64,000 nucleotides of DNA from Hyposmocoma kahamanoa (taxonomy: Eukaryota > Arthropoda > Insecta > Lepidoptera > Cosmopterigidae), in the NCBI RefSeq assembly GCF_003589595.1, contig NW_020653712.1, positions 1,430,537 through 1,494,536 of the forward strand, written 5' to 3'. This document shows, piece after piece, positions 14,101-22,227 of this stretch. The notes beneath the pieces are model-generated. The model made no database searches, was not told the origin of the DNA, and worked only from the letters and a program-made list of their open reading frames with translations. A program made the position numbers and the translations under genes. How positions within the stretch are numbered: the first letter of the stretch is position 1; each line of letters opens with the position of its first letter.

Positions 14101-15735
14101 CGTTTTCTGTTTTTTTTAACCGACTTCAAAAAAGCATGAGGTTCTCAATTCGTTTGTATTTATTTTTGTGTTTGTTGCGTGATTATTTCGACCTCGGTAG
14201 TGGTCCCATACAAATTTGAAGAAAATATTTCACCTCTAAGGGTGGCTAATTAGGGGATGAATCCAGTTTATTGGACTTCACCCACTTTCAGCTAACCTAT
14301 TTCTAATAAAATTTGGCAAATAGATGCAATTCCACAAACGGTTTTATTTTATTCAGTAATTTTCAGGTAAGTTTTTTGTACTCAATTTTGGTGACAATTT
14401 TTATTATTTAATTACTCGAATATATCATCGTGAAATATTAAACAATATTTCAGGTTACCACACTCGAATATTAAATAATATAAATATTTAAATAAAAAGA
14501 AATTGTCAACAAAATTGAGTACAAAAACTTACCTGAAAATTACCCACAACTTACCGTATTAGAGGGATATGTCGTGTGGTGATAAGAGACACGCCTGTCC
14601 ATAACAGTTGCTTCTCAGACCTTTAAATCGCAAAGATCTGAGGGGCACTGCCATTGCGCCCGTCACCTTGAGACATAAGTTGACAAGTCCCATGTGCCTG
14701 TTATTACACCAGCACCCTTACCCTTCCAAACCGGAACGAATTAATGCTCATATTACATTTTGGCGGCAAAAATAGGTAAGGACTTCTCTTTCACATGACA
14801 CCTGTCTGTCCCTTCACTTGATATCATAATAGTGGTGTATGTGACTGTTACATAATGGGAGGCATTGAAATACGAGTGTGGGTTTCAAAAACATCACACG
14901 AGTGTTAATGCCTAATTATGTAGAGTTACATACACTGCTTTATCTATACACATATTATAAGCTCTCTATGATGTGTTCAGGAACCGCATGTAACGACTGG
15001 CGAAATGGCGGCAAATAAAATCTTTTCTCACGCATGTCACCCAACCGTGGTTTTTATTTAATTCATAGACGAGTCGGCCCCAACTATCATATCGTTCGAT
15101 ATCAAGTAACATGTCAGATTTGTCATAATTGTTTACTATTGACATTTCATTTCGAATAAAACTTCATCTCGACTGATATTAGAATTGAGGTCGAATCAAA
15201 TTGTTTTGTTTTTCCGANNNNNNNNNNTAATAATTACAACAAACTAGTGGAGTAATTTCACAAAAAATAATTGAGTATCAATTCAATAAAAATTTAATTA
15301 AAACAGTTTATTTTTATGCTCGCCGTAAACTGCGCTTTTTGAACACATCACATAGGGTTTATGATATGTGTGTAGATAAAAAATAACAAACAAAGTGCTG
15401 CGCACGGGTATCTTCCCAGACGAGGGTTTTAGGCCATAGTCCGCCACGCTGCTGGCTCAATGCGGGTTGAGAACTTTATACATTTTCCGCGAGTTGTGAA
15501 CTTTCCTCGACAAGCAGGTTCGACATCACGATGTTCTTTTTTCACAGCCGCTTTTTTATCTATTTATTTTTTACAGTTTGAAGATGGCCGCTACATGCAA
15601 AGCGGGATCGTAGCTTGGGATGTTGGCTGTGAGGGGAACATGGTATATGTAGACGTATCCAACTTACGGGACTGGATCGATGACAAGGTCAAGGGGAGAG
15701 GGTACAGCACCCGAGAATACTCATTTAATATTTAA
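1988..15735 (+). CDS. Gene 1: clip-domain serine protease homologue (5' exon missing)
   Basis: Seven in-phase exons (1988-2105, 7507-7630, 8182-8312, 10068-10279, 12416-12588, 13919-14080, 15577-15735) encode 358 residues. The order is a six-Cys clip domain, a linker with GCGWRNPDGVGMK, and a chymotrypsin-fold domain with EFPWVV, LTAAH (His) and FYDIALL (Asp), then VVGGAPLVCPIE in place of GDSGGPL. Gly therefore stands where the catalytic Ser should be, so this is a non-catalytic homologue. In insects such SPHs (PPAF-II, Manduca SPH-1/2) are secreted into haemolymph and act as cofactors for prophenoloxidase-activating proteases. That role is inferred from the family, not shown here. The Cys before VVGG and the Cys in WDVGCEG, which normally pair, are both present. 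Oddities are a GC-AG intron after 7630 and a linker nine residues longer than in gene 2. The signal peptide lies beyond the window. Confidence 0.9.
2140..2420 (-). mobile_element. SINE-1 (tRNA-derived), reverse strand
   Basis: In reverse complement it has a tRNA-like head (A-box-like tggcttagttgg, B-box-like region altered at ggttcctacgg) followed by the family body with ttctcacagaaggcgct. Sister copies are at 4600, 9640, 35795, 45560 and 45958. Confidence 0.7.
2420..2700. repeat. Repeat N, copy 1
   Basis: About 260 bp (phrases ttcttggcttctgtatatagcataaa and cataccgaagttttgtc) recur in the same orientation at 9110-9600, where a MITE-A has inserted. In both places a reverse SINE-1 fragment lies next to it, so the pair may be one composite unit copied within gene 1. 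Confidence 0.7.
3015..3215 (-). mobile_element. SINE-2 (tRNA-derived), reverse strand
   Basis: The reverse complement has a tRNA-like head with ggttcgattcccgggccggg (B box) and a body with atttctctcgtgagtttgggtgtaatttgtgg and cgacacagggcttcccta. Other copies are at 3915, 12700, 25905, 44955 and 56785. Confidence 0.75.
3380..3900. repeat. Repeat P, arm 1 of a distant inverted repeat
   Basis: This block matches the reverse complement of 7650-8105 over most of its length. Shared phrases include cgaaacacacaacttttcacc and gatggactgtggtgcacc. It lies in the intron between 2105 and 7507; its partner lies in the next intron. It has short open frames on both strands but no recognisable protein. Confidence 0.75.
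3915..4040 (-). mobile_element. SINE-2 fragment, reverse strand
   Basis: Reverse-strand tRNA-like head (tctgcgtggcagtccggcat, ggtaaccgttcgg) with part of the body. The sequence after it (4041-4165) recurs inverted at 10906-11030. Confidence 0.7.
4160..4196 (+). mobile_element. MITE-B terminal fragment
   Basis: Only the end catcgagtatataaccag...gacgaaatgt remains before the MITE-A copy at 4197 begins. The rest of this MITE-B is missing. Confidence 0.7.
4197..4424 (-). mobile_element. MITE-A copy 1 (hAT-like)
   Basis: It starts cattgacttacaa and ends ttgtaagtcaatg, about 228 bp, with the family's interior (tgtcatcgcagtatcgcgct). Unlike the seven other copies it has no 8-bp target duplication (left flank acgaaatgt, right flank cttattac), which points to recombination or deletion at one side. 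Confidence 0.85.
4600..4990 (+). mobile_element. SINE-1 (tRNA-derived)
   Basis: It contains tagcttagttggtatagcgt (A-box region), gttcgaatccggccgg (B-box region) and the AT-rich 3' body ttcgatctttgtattaataa...ggagtaatttcac. The 5' portion (tagatttctcatagatggct) is shared with the reverse copies. Confidence 0.75.
5100..5290 (+). mobile_element. Non-LTR 3' tail, family Q
   Basis: It carries the family phrase gtcgttcttctcaggga followed by a tail similar to 33490-33720 and 28690-28800. It opens with a perfect 14-bp-arm hairpin at 5114-5143. Confidence 0.55.
5467..5490. repeat. (TA)n microsatellite
   Basis: About 24 bases of uninterrupted TA dinucleotides. Confidence 0.95.
5500..7480. other. Gene 1 intron, no recognised element
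   Basis: About 2 kb of AT-rich intron. I see no intact ORF, tRNA or known repeat head. About 6135-6165 (gcagctgcggttgtatattt) resembles, inverted, 47295-47320. Short frames at 6347-6678 on both strands have no recognisable domain. Confidence 0.5.
7507..7630 (+). CDS. Gene 1 exon: clip domain, second half
   Basis: Acceptor ttttttgcag. It encodes clip cysteines 4-6 (TLCSSYLKVCC) and a linker ending KKNESGQ. The donor is gcaagt, a GC donor; gene 2 has gtaagt at the homologous site. Its first base completes the ag- codon from exon 1988-2105, and it ends in phase 0. Confidence 0.88.
7650..8105. repeat. Repeat P, arm 2 of the inverted repeat
   Basis: Reverse complement of 3380-3900, filling most of the intron between exons 7507-7630 and 8182-8312. 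In a transcript the two arms could pair around exon 7507-7630. Confidence 0.75.
8182..8312 (+). CDS. Gene 1 exon: start of protease-like domain
   Basis: Acceptor ttccttacag, donor gttagt. It encodes MPNSEARRPGCGWRNP then EANYGEFPWVVTVY. The GCGWRN...EFPW signature is diagnostic of PPAF-II/SPH-type homologues. It matches gene 2 exon 37947-38077 in length (131 bp) and phase. Confidence 0.93.
8576..8803 (+). mobile_element. MITE-A copy 2 (hAT-like)
   Basis: Terminal inverted repeats cattgacttacaa / ttgtaagtcaatg, flanked by a perfect 8-bp target duplication gtcaaaat (8568-8575 and 8804-8811). Confidence 0.93.
9110..9600. repeat. Repeat N, copy 2, split by MITE-A copy 3
   Basis: Direct-orientation relative of 2420-2700. 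The homology is interrupted at 9229-9485 by a MITE-A and resumes after it, so the MITE arrived later. Confidence 0.7.
9229..9485 (+). mobile_element. MITE-A copy 3 (variant interior)
   Basis: Same termini as the family, flanked by tagactac / tagactat. The interior contains an extra aacgttttagctttttcata segment shared only with copy 6 (47809-48376), so these two form a subfamily. Confidence 0.9.
9640..9965. mobile_element. Two SINE-1 fragments, head to head
   Basis: 9640-9720 is a reverse fragment (tcgaacacttag, ggccggattcgaacca). 9740-9965 is a forward copy with tggtttagttggcacagcgt, ggttcgaatcc and the ataacaaactagtggagtaa tail. Confidence 0.7.
10068..10279 (+). CDS. Gene 1 exon: catalytic-His exon
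   Basis: Acceptor catttccag, donor gtatgt. It encodes YKGVGSLIHSSVVLTAAHIL, so the triad His is intact, while the Cys pair usually flanking it (C42/C58) is absent, as is normal for this SPH group. It ends HKDFNK plus one base. Confidence 0.93.
10388..10906 (-). mobile_element. MITE-B copy, reverse strand
   Basis: Ends catcgaagatataaccag and ctggttatatactcgatg. It seems inserted in a repeat-D-like copy: the left flank tttttttataggac and right flank gaagggacaaacaacctggt recall that family's start. Confidence 0.8.
10907..11030. repeat. Segment shared, inverted, with 4041-4165
   Basis: Phrases such as cgcaaatgaatgaatgaat and ttctttattgttcaacaggt occur here and in reverse complement near 4.1 kb. 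Both abut a MITE-B end. Confidence 0.75.
11145..11450 (+). repeat. Repeat D copy
   Basis: Starts ttttataatatcaagtgacg and contains cctgtccataacagttgcag and ctttaaatcgcaaagatctg. It lacks inverted termini that I can see. Confidence 0.75.
11554..11986 (+). mobile_element. MITE-B copy with target duplication
   Basis: Ends catcgagtatataaccag / ctggttacatactcgttg, flanked by a perfect 8-bp duplication cgtatacc (11546-11553, 11987-11994). This is the best evidence that MITE-B moves like a hAT element. Confidence 0.9.
12416..12588 (+). CDS. Gene 1 exon: catalytic-Asp exon
   Basis: Acceptor tcttttatag, donor gtccgt. It encodes GSLFYDIALLFLSKP (Asp in place), NVGIACLP and GTQCFSSWWP. The ACLP cysteine normally bridges to the linker GCG cysteine, tying the domain to its regulatory region. 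Confidence 0.93.
12700..12915 (-). mobile_element. SINE-2, reverse strand
   Basis: One of the best-preserved copies. In reverse complement the head reads tggccgaacggtgaccatgc, then ggttcgaatcccgggtcggg, followed by the ctctcgtgaatttgggtgta body. Confidence 0.8.
13115..13640. repeat. Possible DNA-transposon remnant with inverted segment
   Basis: About 13160-13200 (agtcgggtacttattagcga) matches the reverse complement of about 13578-13612 (tcgctagtgagtacccggct). The interior is AT-rich with no ORF. The ends are not resolved. Confidence 0.4.
13919..14080 (+). CDS. Gene 1 exon: former catalytic-Ser exon
   Basis: Acceptor aattttccag, donor gtacgt. It encodes VVDRNSCRNDLRKTRLGEI, LHTSFMCTR and SCLGVVGGAPLVCPIE. 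Position 195 is Gly and position 194, normally Asp, is Val. The Cys of SCLG is retained. Confidence 0.92.
14110..14356 (+). repeat. Repeat F (ttaaccgacttc family)
   Basis: Starts ttttttaaccgacttcaaaa and includes aatttgaagaaaatatttca and ctaataaaatttggcaaata. A reduced version follows the homologous exon of gene 2 (54400-54470), so this insertion may predate the gene duplication. Other copies are at 34610-34713 plus 35551-35660, and 63770-63975 reversed. Confidence 0.65.
14357..14545. mobile_element. Small MITE-G with long inverted termini
   Basis: Arms taattttcaggtaagttttt / aaaacttacctgaaaattac continue inverted for about 40 bp around an AT-rich centre. It is inserted next to or within repeat F. 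Confidence 0.75.
14560..14830 (+). repeat. Repeat D copy
   Basis: Contains cctgtccataacagttgct, gcccgtcaccttgagacata and gttgacaagtcccatgtgcc, close to the family consensus. Confidence 0.75.
15218..15227. other. Assembly gap (10 N)
   Basis: Ten Ns, a placeholder of unknown true length, inside the last intron of gene 1. A SINE-1 tail starts directly after it. Confidence 0.99.
15228..15300 (+). mobile_element. SINE-1 3' tail
   Basis: Only the tail (caaactagtggagtaatttc) is present; the head is lost in the gap. Confidence 0.75.
15577..15735 (+). CDS. Gene 1 last exon
   Basis: Acceptor attttttacag. It encodes FEDGRYMQSGIVAWDVGCEG, then VYVDVSNLRDWIDDKV and ends EYSFNI-stop. It keeps Trp215 (AW) and Cys220 (GCEG), both lost in gene 2. 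Confidence 0.95.
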   Translation, partial: FEDGRYMQSGIVAWDVGCEGNMVYVDVSNLRDWIDDKVKGRGYSTREYSFNI

Positions 15736-16760
15736 ATAGATTTAACTAGAGATGGCAATAACGACTACTTGTGAAATAATGAATGTTAGTTCGATCCATA
15801 AAACGGATTATTATTTGGAGACAAAATACCTGCACTTGTACACTTTTTTATTGTCAGTTAAGAATATTATCACTGTAACGACTTATTTTATCTCATTTAG
15901 ATGTCCTTAGTTTTGACCCAATCTAAAATATTGTCGTATTTGTTATCTGCACAGCAGTCTCTCTCTAGAAACCAAAATATTGCCGAAGAACAAAACGATA
16001 ACGCCCGCTATTACCACCCGACCCTGTTGCCTTGGCACTCGCAATTAGACGAAACCTCTGTTTGTCTTTAGCTTTGTTTTAGTAGCTATGTTATTTTTCA
16101 AATACTGTTATTACATATCCTGTTATTCTGTTCTTATGTCGTTTTGCATATAACATGATTAGTGATAGTGAGTGAATATTGTGTAACCTGTTATGGTTGA
16201 AACAACATTTTTACTAGCACTAAAAGGTTAGTTAGAAGAAATACCCTTTCGGGATAAGCTCGCCTTAACACTAACGTTTTAAATTACTTGTAGTTTGTTT
16301 TGTTGTATAATATGTGTTACGTACATACTGATACTAATGTACAAGAATAGAGAAGGCTATTTGACAGTTCTTCAGAAAACAAATCGATGCCTTACTTTCT
16401 CAAATTCGTATTTTATAAAGAGTGATTATTCAGGAGACGGTAAAACTTTCTATTTATTTTAAATTTCTTATCAAGGGTGTTAATTTGAATGCTTTACTTT
16501 AAGAATAGGTAAAGGCCAGTGTGTAAATATGAAGGAAATGTGATATAAAATCACCTTGCAAAATTTGTATATACAGCGCAATTTTTTCGTGAGTTTTAAG
16601 ATGCGAGTTTGAGAAAATAAGGCAACGAAATGTGATTCTGTTATATTTTGTGTTATTGTAGTTGTTGACGATAACCCTTAACCAACTAATCATAACAATA
16701 TGACTGTTTTCGGCACTAGCCCCCGTAGTATGCCGCCTCGATAAAGCTATTATATCCACA
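15736..16760 (+). other. Gene 1 3' flank, homologous to the gene 2 3' flank
   Basis: Segments match 57164-58275 in order: atttaactagagatggcaat, cactaaaaggttagttag, tgtacaagaatagag and aaatcgatgccttactttct. It likely includes the 3' UTR. The aataaa at 57749-57754 in gene 2 aligns with an altered tataatatg here, so the poly(A) site of gene 1 is unclear. Confidence 0.7.
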
Positions 16761-17379
16761 TTTAGCTGTCAAATTCGAGTGATAAACCGGTGATAAATTG
16801 TAAAATTTTATCACAATAGCGAACATAGCGAGCACCGTGACGTGACATTTTTATGTCATTAACCAATTAACACAGTGCCAAACAAGGTTACAGCTGATTT
16901 TAAAACATTTGCACAGTAATTTTATCAACGTAAAAATTGAGCGCGACAAACCAGATGAAAAGACATTTTTTTTGTTTCATTGTTTTCGCGGCGATGATTA
17001 AACGAAAAAGATAGCTTATACGCAATTTCATATCGTGGTCCTTGTTCTTGAAAATGAATAGCAATACTTCATTACCAAATAAGCAAACTTAGATTTATCA
17101 ATTGAATTAAATATTGTCACGGGAAGGTTTATCACAAAATTATCACATATATTCTGCCACGCTACGTCCACAATTGTAATTAAATTGATTGATGTTAACT
17201 GCCAATTACATGAAGCACAACATCGTAGTTTGAACTATGTGCCTTGTAACAATAAGATAATTGATAACAATAAAATATAAAATGGGAAAGAGAACTTTTT
17301 GTTGGTTTTTAAGATTATAATGGTAAGATTTGCCAATCGTAACATCATCATTTGAGCACCGCCATTTTTATCTATTGCT

Positions 17380-17750
17380 AATTACGTTTCAATTAGTAAT
17401 TGCCCTTCGATCCATTAACTCCCTTTCACTCTCCATACCTCTCTTTAATTCTGGCTTCATATCTGATTCCTTCGCTCTCCATTTGACACGTCTCTGGAAT
17501 GCTCTCCCGGATTCCATCAGAAGGTCGTCAAAAACATCGTGCATAAATAAAATACATTAAAAAATACTTGTTACCCTTAAAAAAAACCTCTATTCTTCGC
17601 AAACACTATAAGTTATATAACAGAATTCTAAAACAGTCAGTAAACAAAGCTAAACGGCTATATTATGCAACGCGTATTAAAAACTGAAATAATATTATAA
17701 AATAAATAGATTAAAAAAAAAACAAAAAAAAAAAAAAAAAAAAAAAACAA
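17380..17750 (+). mobile_element. Non-LTR retrotransposon 3' end with poly(A)
   Basis: An open frame reads SIPLFNSGFISDSFALHLTR followed by LWNALPDSIRR, the C-terminal pattern of Jockey/CR1-type reverse transcriptases. It ends in an A-rich tail at 17711-17748. Confidence 0.7.
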
Positions 17751-17909
17751 CGACGTTCGATCAGCTGCTGATTTGTTTTGTTTTCCTTTCCTCTGCGTTT
17801 AATTGCAAATTTATATAGTTCATTCAAAGTGATACTGAACGGAGTTGTAACGCAGGTCATTTCGCCGTTTATTATTATTATTAAACAAAAAACATTACGC
17901 GATCGGATT

Positions 17910-18400
17910 GTTATTAGATATGAGGAAAGCCTGTGATGAAGTACAATATACCATTCTACTAAGTAAACTGTATGGCTTAGGTATTAGGGGTGTAGCATAT
18001 AAATGGTTGGAATTAAAACATAATTAATTCCAATTTTACGTACGCATTGAGGGAGATAAAGAAAACGATTATTATGCATACACTCATTCCAACTTAAGTT
18101 ACTGAATTATCCTTTGGGGAAATAGTGTGAATGCACGAGAAGTATTTATAATTCAAAAAAAGTGCATCCGTATTCTCGCTAATATACAGAGTACTGCGAG
18201 CTGCAGACCGTATTTCAAACAATGTAAAATCTTAATTTTAGTTTCCATTTATATTGTCGAGATTTGTGAATTTATAAACCAGCACCCTGACTTCTACACC
18301 AATCTTGACGGTCTCCCGCCAATCATTAAGAATGAGAAAAAGTATTCACACTTTCTTAATAAATTGAAGTTATACCTAAACATGTTACTACAATTTAAGT
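17910..18400 (+). pseudogene. Degraded non-LTR reverse transcriptase fragment
   Basis: Frames read LDMRKACDEVQYTILLSKLY, GIRGVAYKWLE, then after stops KKCIRILANIQ and a HPDFYTN-type C-terminus. This resembles the LDLSKAFDTV...GIRG and QKKAIRIL regions of Jockey/CR1 elements, with several stops and deletions. Confidence 0.65.
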
Positions 18401-18589
18401 GAATACTTTAATGACAAAATATAATATTGTAATAAATTTTAATAATTAAATTAAGACATAATAAATGAATCATAAAATATTCGTCTTATAATGTAATATA
18501 TATAATCTTGAAATATTCATATTAATTATATTGCAATTTAATTTTACCGGAATTTTCTCAGTGACGTACTTTTATTATACATATATTGA

Positions 18590-19320
18590 TAGTGAACAAT
18601 TGAAGTGGCTAATCCAAGCCTCGGCCTGCCTCTGTTCTTGTTGTTATCCCTAAGACAGGCAGACAGGCTCATATGTGTAATTTTAATGTTAAGACCTTAT
18701 GTACCATATGAAGACAATAAATATATTGAGTATTCAGTATTGAGGTCTTCTAGTTTATTCTCTTTCAAAAAGAATATCCATGAGCATCTTTTAAATAGTT
18801 TATCACGGCGACAACCATTATCATCTTCAGTTATTTTATGGCAGCAGGTAGATACATAAAAAAAGTAAGAAAGTTTATAAATAGAATAATCCCTCGAGGT
18901 CCTTACCCTGGGTCTTTCCCCTTTGAATTGCTAAACTTATTCTTTGGCGGAAATAACTGCCAGGCCTGTGGTCACCGGACGCTTCTACGAGGCGATCCGA
19001 CAGCTCATTCGCTGGAAGTTTCGCCTGGGACCCAGGGTTTCAACCGCAAAAGGTACAAAGCTGTAGCATTGAGCAAGGTTGGCGTATTTGAGCCTTTTGC
19101 GGTTCTCGGCCGCTCTGGTGACAGAGCCTGCGCCGCCGACGCTTGCAAGGACGGGGCTACAGTGTCCACACAGGTTGCCTCCCACACTAGCTGTCTCCCT
19201 AGTATCCATGGACCGACAGTCATACCGTCAGGCCTCTTACCGTCACTGCGATAGATGCCAGTGGGCTCGAGAACTGCCGGTATCTTAGTGCTGAAGAAGG
19301 CCCGTACGATGATGCTATTG
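18590..19320. repeat. GC-rich unit of unknown type
   Basis: Noticeably richer in GC than its surroundings, with open frames on both strands (longest 18838-19254, 138 codons). The frames show no domain that I recognise, and the overlapping frames on both strands suggest compositional openness. It may be the 3' region of a retrotransposon. Confidence 0.35.
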
Positions 19321-19879
19321 TTATTGTATGTATCTTTTATGAAGATATATTATATATATACATATATTTAAGTATTATATGTACGTTTGTTATATATATG
19401 ATTATATATTTATTACATTTATGTTATTAATACATTACTAATTTAATATTTTGTTTACTTTGCCGCATTAGTGAATTTGGTTTTACTCAAAGGTTGAACT
19501 AGAAGAGAATGCTTTTAGCATTAAGTCCGTCTTTTTGTACCATTTCGTATTGTGGTCAATATAGTTTAATAAATAAATAAATGATTTAATAGTTATAAAC
19601 AATGTCAATTAGGATTATATTACCTTCATCGTGCCATAAGTTATCGCTAGCATAATAAAATTGATATTCTCTGCTTTTTTAATAAACAATTTCGAATTTA
19701 ATATGTTTATTTTAAATGTTCCTTTGCACCTTTTATAATAATGCCTATACATGCCATACACGCCGTGTCTCGTTGCAGGTAAACTTGCTTAAACCAAGTA
19801 CGAGTTTGTGGACTGGGTTATTTAGAAATCAAATAGAATAGAAATAATTTATTCATTGAACAAACAACACAGTACACAA

Positions 19880-20190
19880 ACATTTCTTGCGAAAGAGTTC
19901 CCTGCCAACATTTTTGCCGCCAAGAAATAATGTTAGCATTATTGTGTTCCGGTCTTGAAGGGTAAAGGTGCTGGTGATATTACAGGCCATGGGACTTGTC
20001 AACTTATGTCTCTGCGTGACAGATGCACTGGCAGCGCCCCTCAGATCTTTGGGATTTTATAGCTCTGAGTGGCACTGCAACTGTTATAGACAGGCGTGTA
20101 CCTTATCATCAGGTGCACGACTTGTTCGGCCTGTCACTTGTATTATTAAAAAAAAATATATAATAATAATAAAAATAAAAACAAAATAAA
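19880..20190 (-). repeat. Repeat D copy, reverse strand
   Basis: Close to full length: ccgccaagaaataatgttag, gggacttgtcaacttatgtc and ggtgcacgacttgttcggcc, ending in an A-rich stretch. Confidence 0.75.
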
Positions 20191-20499
20191 TAAAATTCAA
20201 TTGTCCTCTCACAAAAAACACAAACATAAAAATACAGGTTGATCGATAAAGGTGCTGTGAAACGGATTAAGAAAATTCGCGCAAGGGACGACCTATCCTG
20301 TAGACAACCAAATTCACAGAGAATTAATTCACGTAAGGCGAAAATGTCTATACGAACAATAAGTATTTTATGTAGTTCGAAAATGAAATTTAGTTATCTA
20401 TGTTGGATACTTATAATATTAAACTTTAAAACTTACTTTAAAATGTATCATTATTTTTTTTCTCTTTAACAATCTTAGATATAATTATTAATACGAAGA

Positions 20500-20592
20500 T
20501 CGAACACTCAGTCTTTGTATTAATAATTATAACAAACTAGTGGAGTAATTTCACAAAAAATAATTGAATATCAATTCAATAAAAATTTGACT
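20500..20592 (+). mobile_element. SINE-1 3' tail fragment
   Basis: gtctttgtattaataattat then caaactagtggagtaatttc, with no tRNA-like head. Confidence 0.75.
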
Positions 20593-20844
20593 AATCTTAG
20601 ATATAGTAATAATAAAAATAACATTAAGATTTAGATGAATAATTTACAAAATTACAAATGTTAATGTAGTACAAAGCGTGTGTGCTGTGCTGCCAAGGAA
20701 GCCGTGATCTACTCAGCTTGTTGTCGTTTCACTAAAGCGCTGGCCACACCGCGAGTGAAGCCAGCTAATTTAGCTAAGCTCACGTAGTAGCTAAGAAAAT
20801 ACGCGGTAAGTGTTAAGAAGATTGCATGCTTTGTGGTTTATGCA

Positions 20845-20930
20845 TCATTGGTTATACGAAATCGTGGTATCATGAGTTTGGACTTAGGTTAATATTATAG
20901 ATATCTTCTTTCTTAATGAAATTATGTATA
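20845..20930 (-). mobile_element. Non-LTR fragment
   Basis: cgaaatcgtggtatcatgag and tttggacttaggttaatatt match 32825-32890, which belongs to a family Q retrotransposon end. Confidence 0.5.
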
Positions 20931-21190
20931 TTTTTACGGGCACATAAAATATTTGAGTAAATGTACTGCGATGCCACAGTTATGATACCAGTCTCCTTAA
21001 ACTTTTCTCTGAGAGAAACCCGAGAGCCTAGACGGTACAAGAACGAATCACTCGTTTTTGCAATACAAATATGGTTTAAATATCTGCGTATGGCCCACGT
21101 ATGAAATCACACAGGACGCACTGCAGGATGGCTTGCATTCATAATCCTGCATTACGCGGAGGACGGCAAGGCGGACTGCAGTGCAGGATA

Positions 21191-21395
21191 AAGGTCTATC
21201 CACACATATCCGGGCCGTGGTCGGGACGTGGACGGGCCGTGCTCCGTCAGGGGCTCAAAAAAATATCGTTGTGTATATTTGTATGAACTCGTTGACACAT
21301 GTCCGTGTCTGGGTCGGGGCCGGGACGGGCCCGCAATTCATACAAACTAGCACGCCCCGTCCACGTCCCGGCCCGGATATGTGTGGATAGTCCTT
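21191..21395. mobile_element. MITE with about 47-bp inverted termini
   Basis: aaggtctatccacacatatc and gatatgtgtggatagtcctt begin arms that stay inverted-complementary through the GC-rich gggacgtggacggg / cccgtccacgtccc. About 205 bp in total, no ORF. Confidence 0.85.
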
Positions 21396-21479
21396 AATGA
21401 ATGCTTTTTAGTTTAGTTAGCTTAGTTCGTGGTGTGAATCGAAGTATGAAAAGATAACACAACGCTAGCCTGCATATAG

Positions 21480-21840
21480 ATTTACGGCTCCCCAGAATAG
21501 TCCAATTCATGAAACAGGCATTGAGGAAATACTTCGATTCTGCTCCTCACCACCTCAAGCCCCTCGTGGTTGCTGCATCCAATTACGACCCCCTCAGGGA
21601 ACACCCCCACCGCGTACGTAGGACCCGTCGGCCAAGAGAAAGTCCTCAACGACGCTGACGACCCTGTCACTCTTGCCACTTTGAAGGCCTACCGGATCGC
21701 TGTCTTCAACCAGTTATACTGTACCACCTCAGTCAAACGTGACCATGGGACCTGTAAAGGGCCCGAAACATCGGTTTGTTTGAAAAAACAAATATACGCG
21801 ATTTAAATCCGGAAAAATAGTTTCATTTCCTATGTGTAAC
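21480..21840 (+). pseudogene. Jockey-type non-LTR ORF2 C-terminus
   Basis: A frame reads LPRIVQFMKQALRKYFDSAP, then PLVVAASNYDP, RRPREKVLND and DDPVTL. This is the C-terminal pattern of Jockey-clade ORF2 proteins. It is a 5'-truncated remnant. Confidence 0.7.
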
Positions 21841-21973
21841 AATCGCGAAAACCTAAGAACTCGATACATATAATATTGCCAACATTTATTTTTGATTGCA
21901 ATGTAATTTTCGTTCCTGTTCGGCCCACGTTCATGACATCGCCATGTTGTCTAACTGTGCTCCCCATGCCAGG

Positions 21974-22159
21974 CTACTCTCGACCTCCGTCCGACATCCG
22001 TCCGAAACAATTACTGTCAAATAAGTAATATTCGACAAAATTAAAAGACAAGTATCAAGAATGAATCTTCATACGCATCACGCGTCTTATCATTTGGTCA
22101 AGTAGTGCTTATTTGGCAGTAATTGCTTCGGACGGATGTCGGACGGAGATCGAGAGTAG
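21974..22159. mobile_element. Foldback MITE, about 186 bp
   Basis: Arms ctactctcgacctccgtccg and cggacggagatcgagagtag extend as inverted repeats for roughly 48 bp each (through gacatccgtccg and caattactg). TA sits just inside the outermost complementary base at both ends, as in a TA target duplication. Confidence 0.85.
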
Positions 22160-22171
22160 ACCCCTGGGGGT

Positions 22172-22227
22172 ATTATCTGACCACAGACGCGTCAAATCTG
22201 GATCTGACGCGTCTGTGGTCAGATAAT
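22172..22227. repeat. Perfect 23-bp inverted repeat at a DIRS RNase H motif
   Basis: Arms 22172-22194 and 22205-22227 are perfectly complementary around a 10-bp spacer. Each arm, read outward, encodes YLTTDAS, the start of the RNase H domain in DIRS-type elements. Two DIRS ends therefore appear to be joined head to head. Confidence 0.85.

Noticed and set aside
18838..19254. 138-codon forward frame as a gene
   Set aside because: Equally long frames exist antisense and no family is recognisable; GC-rich composition explains the openness.
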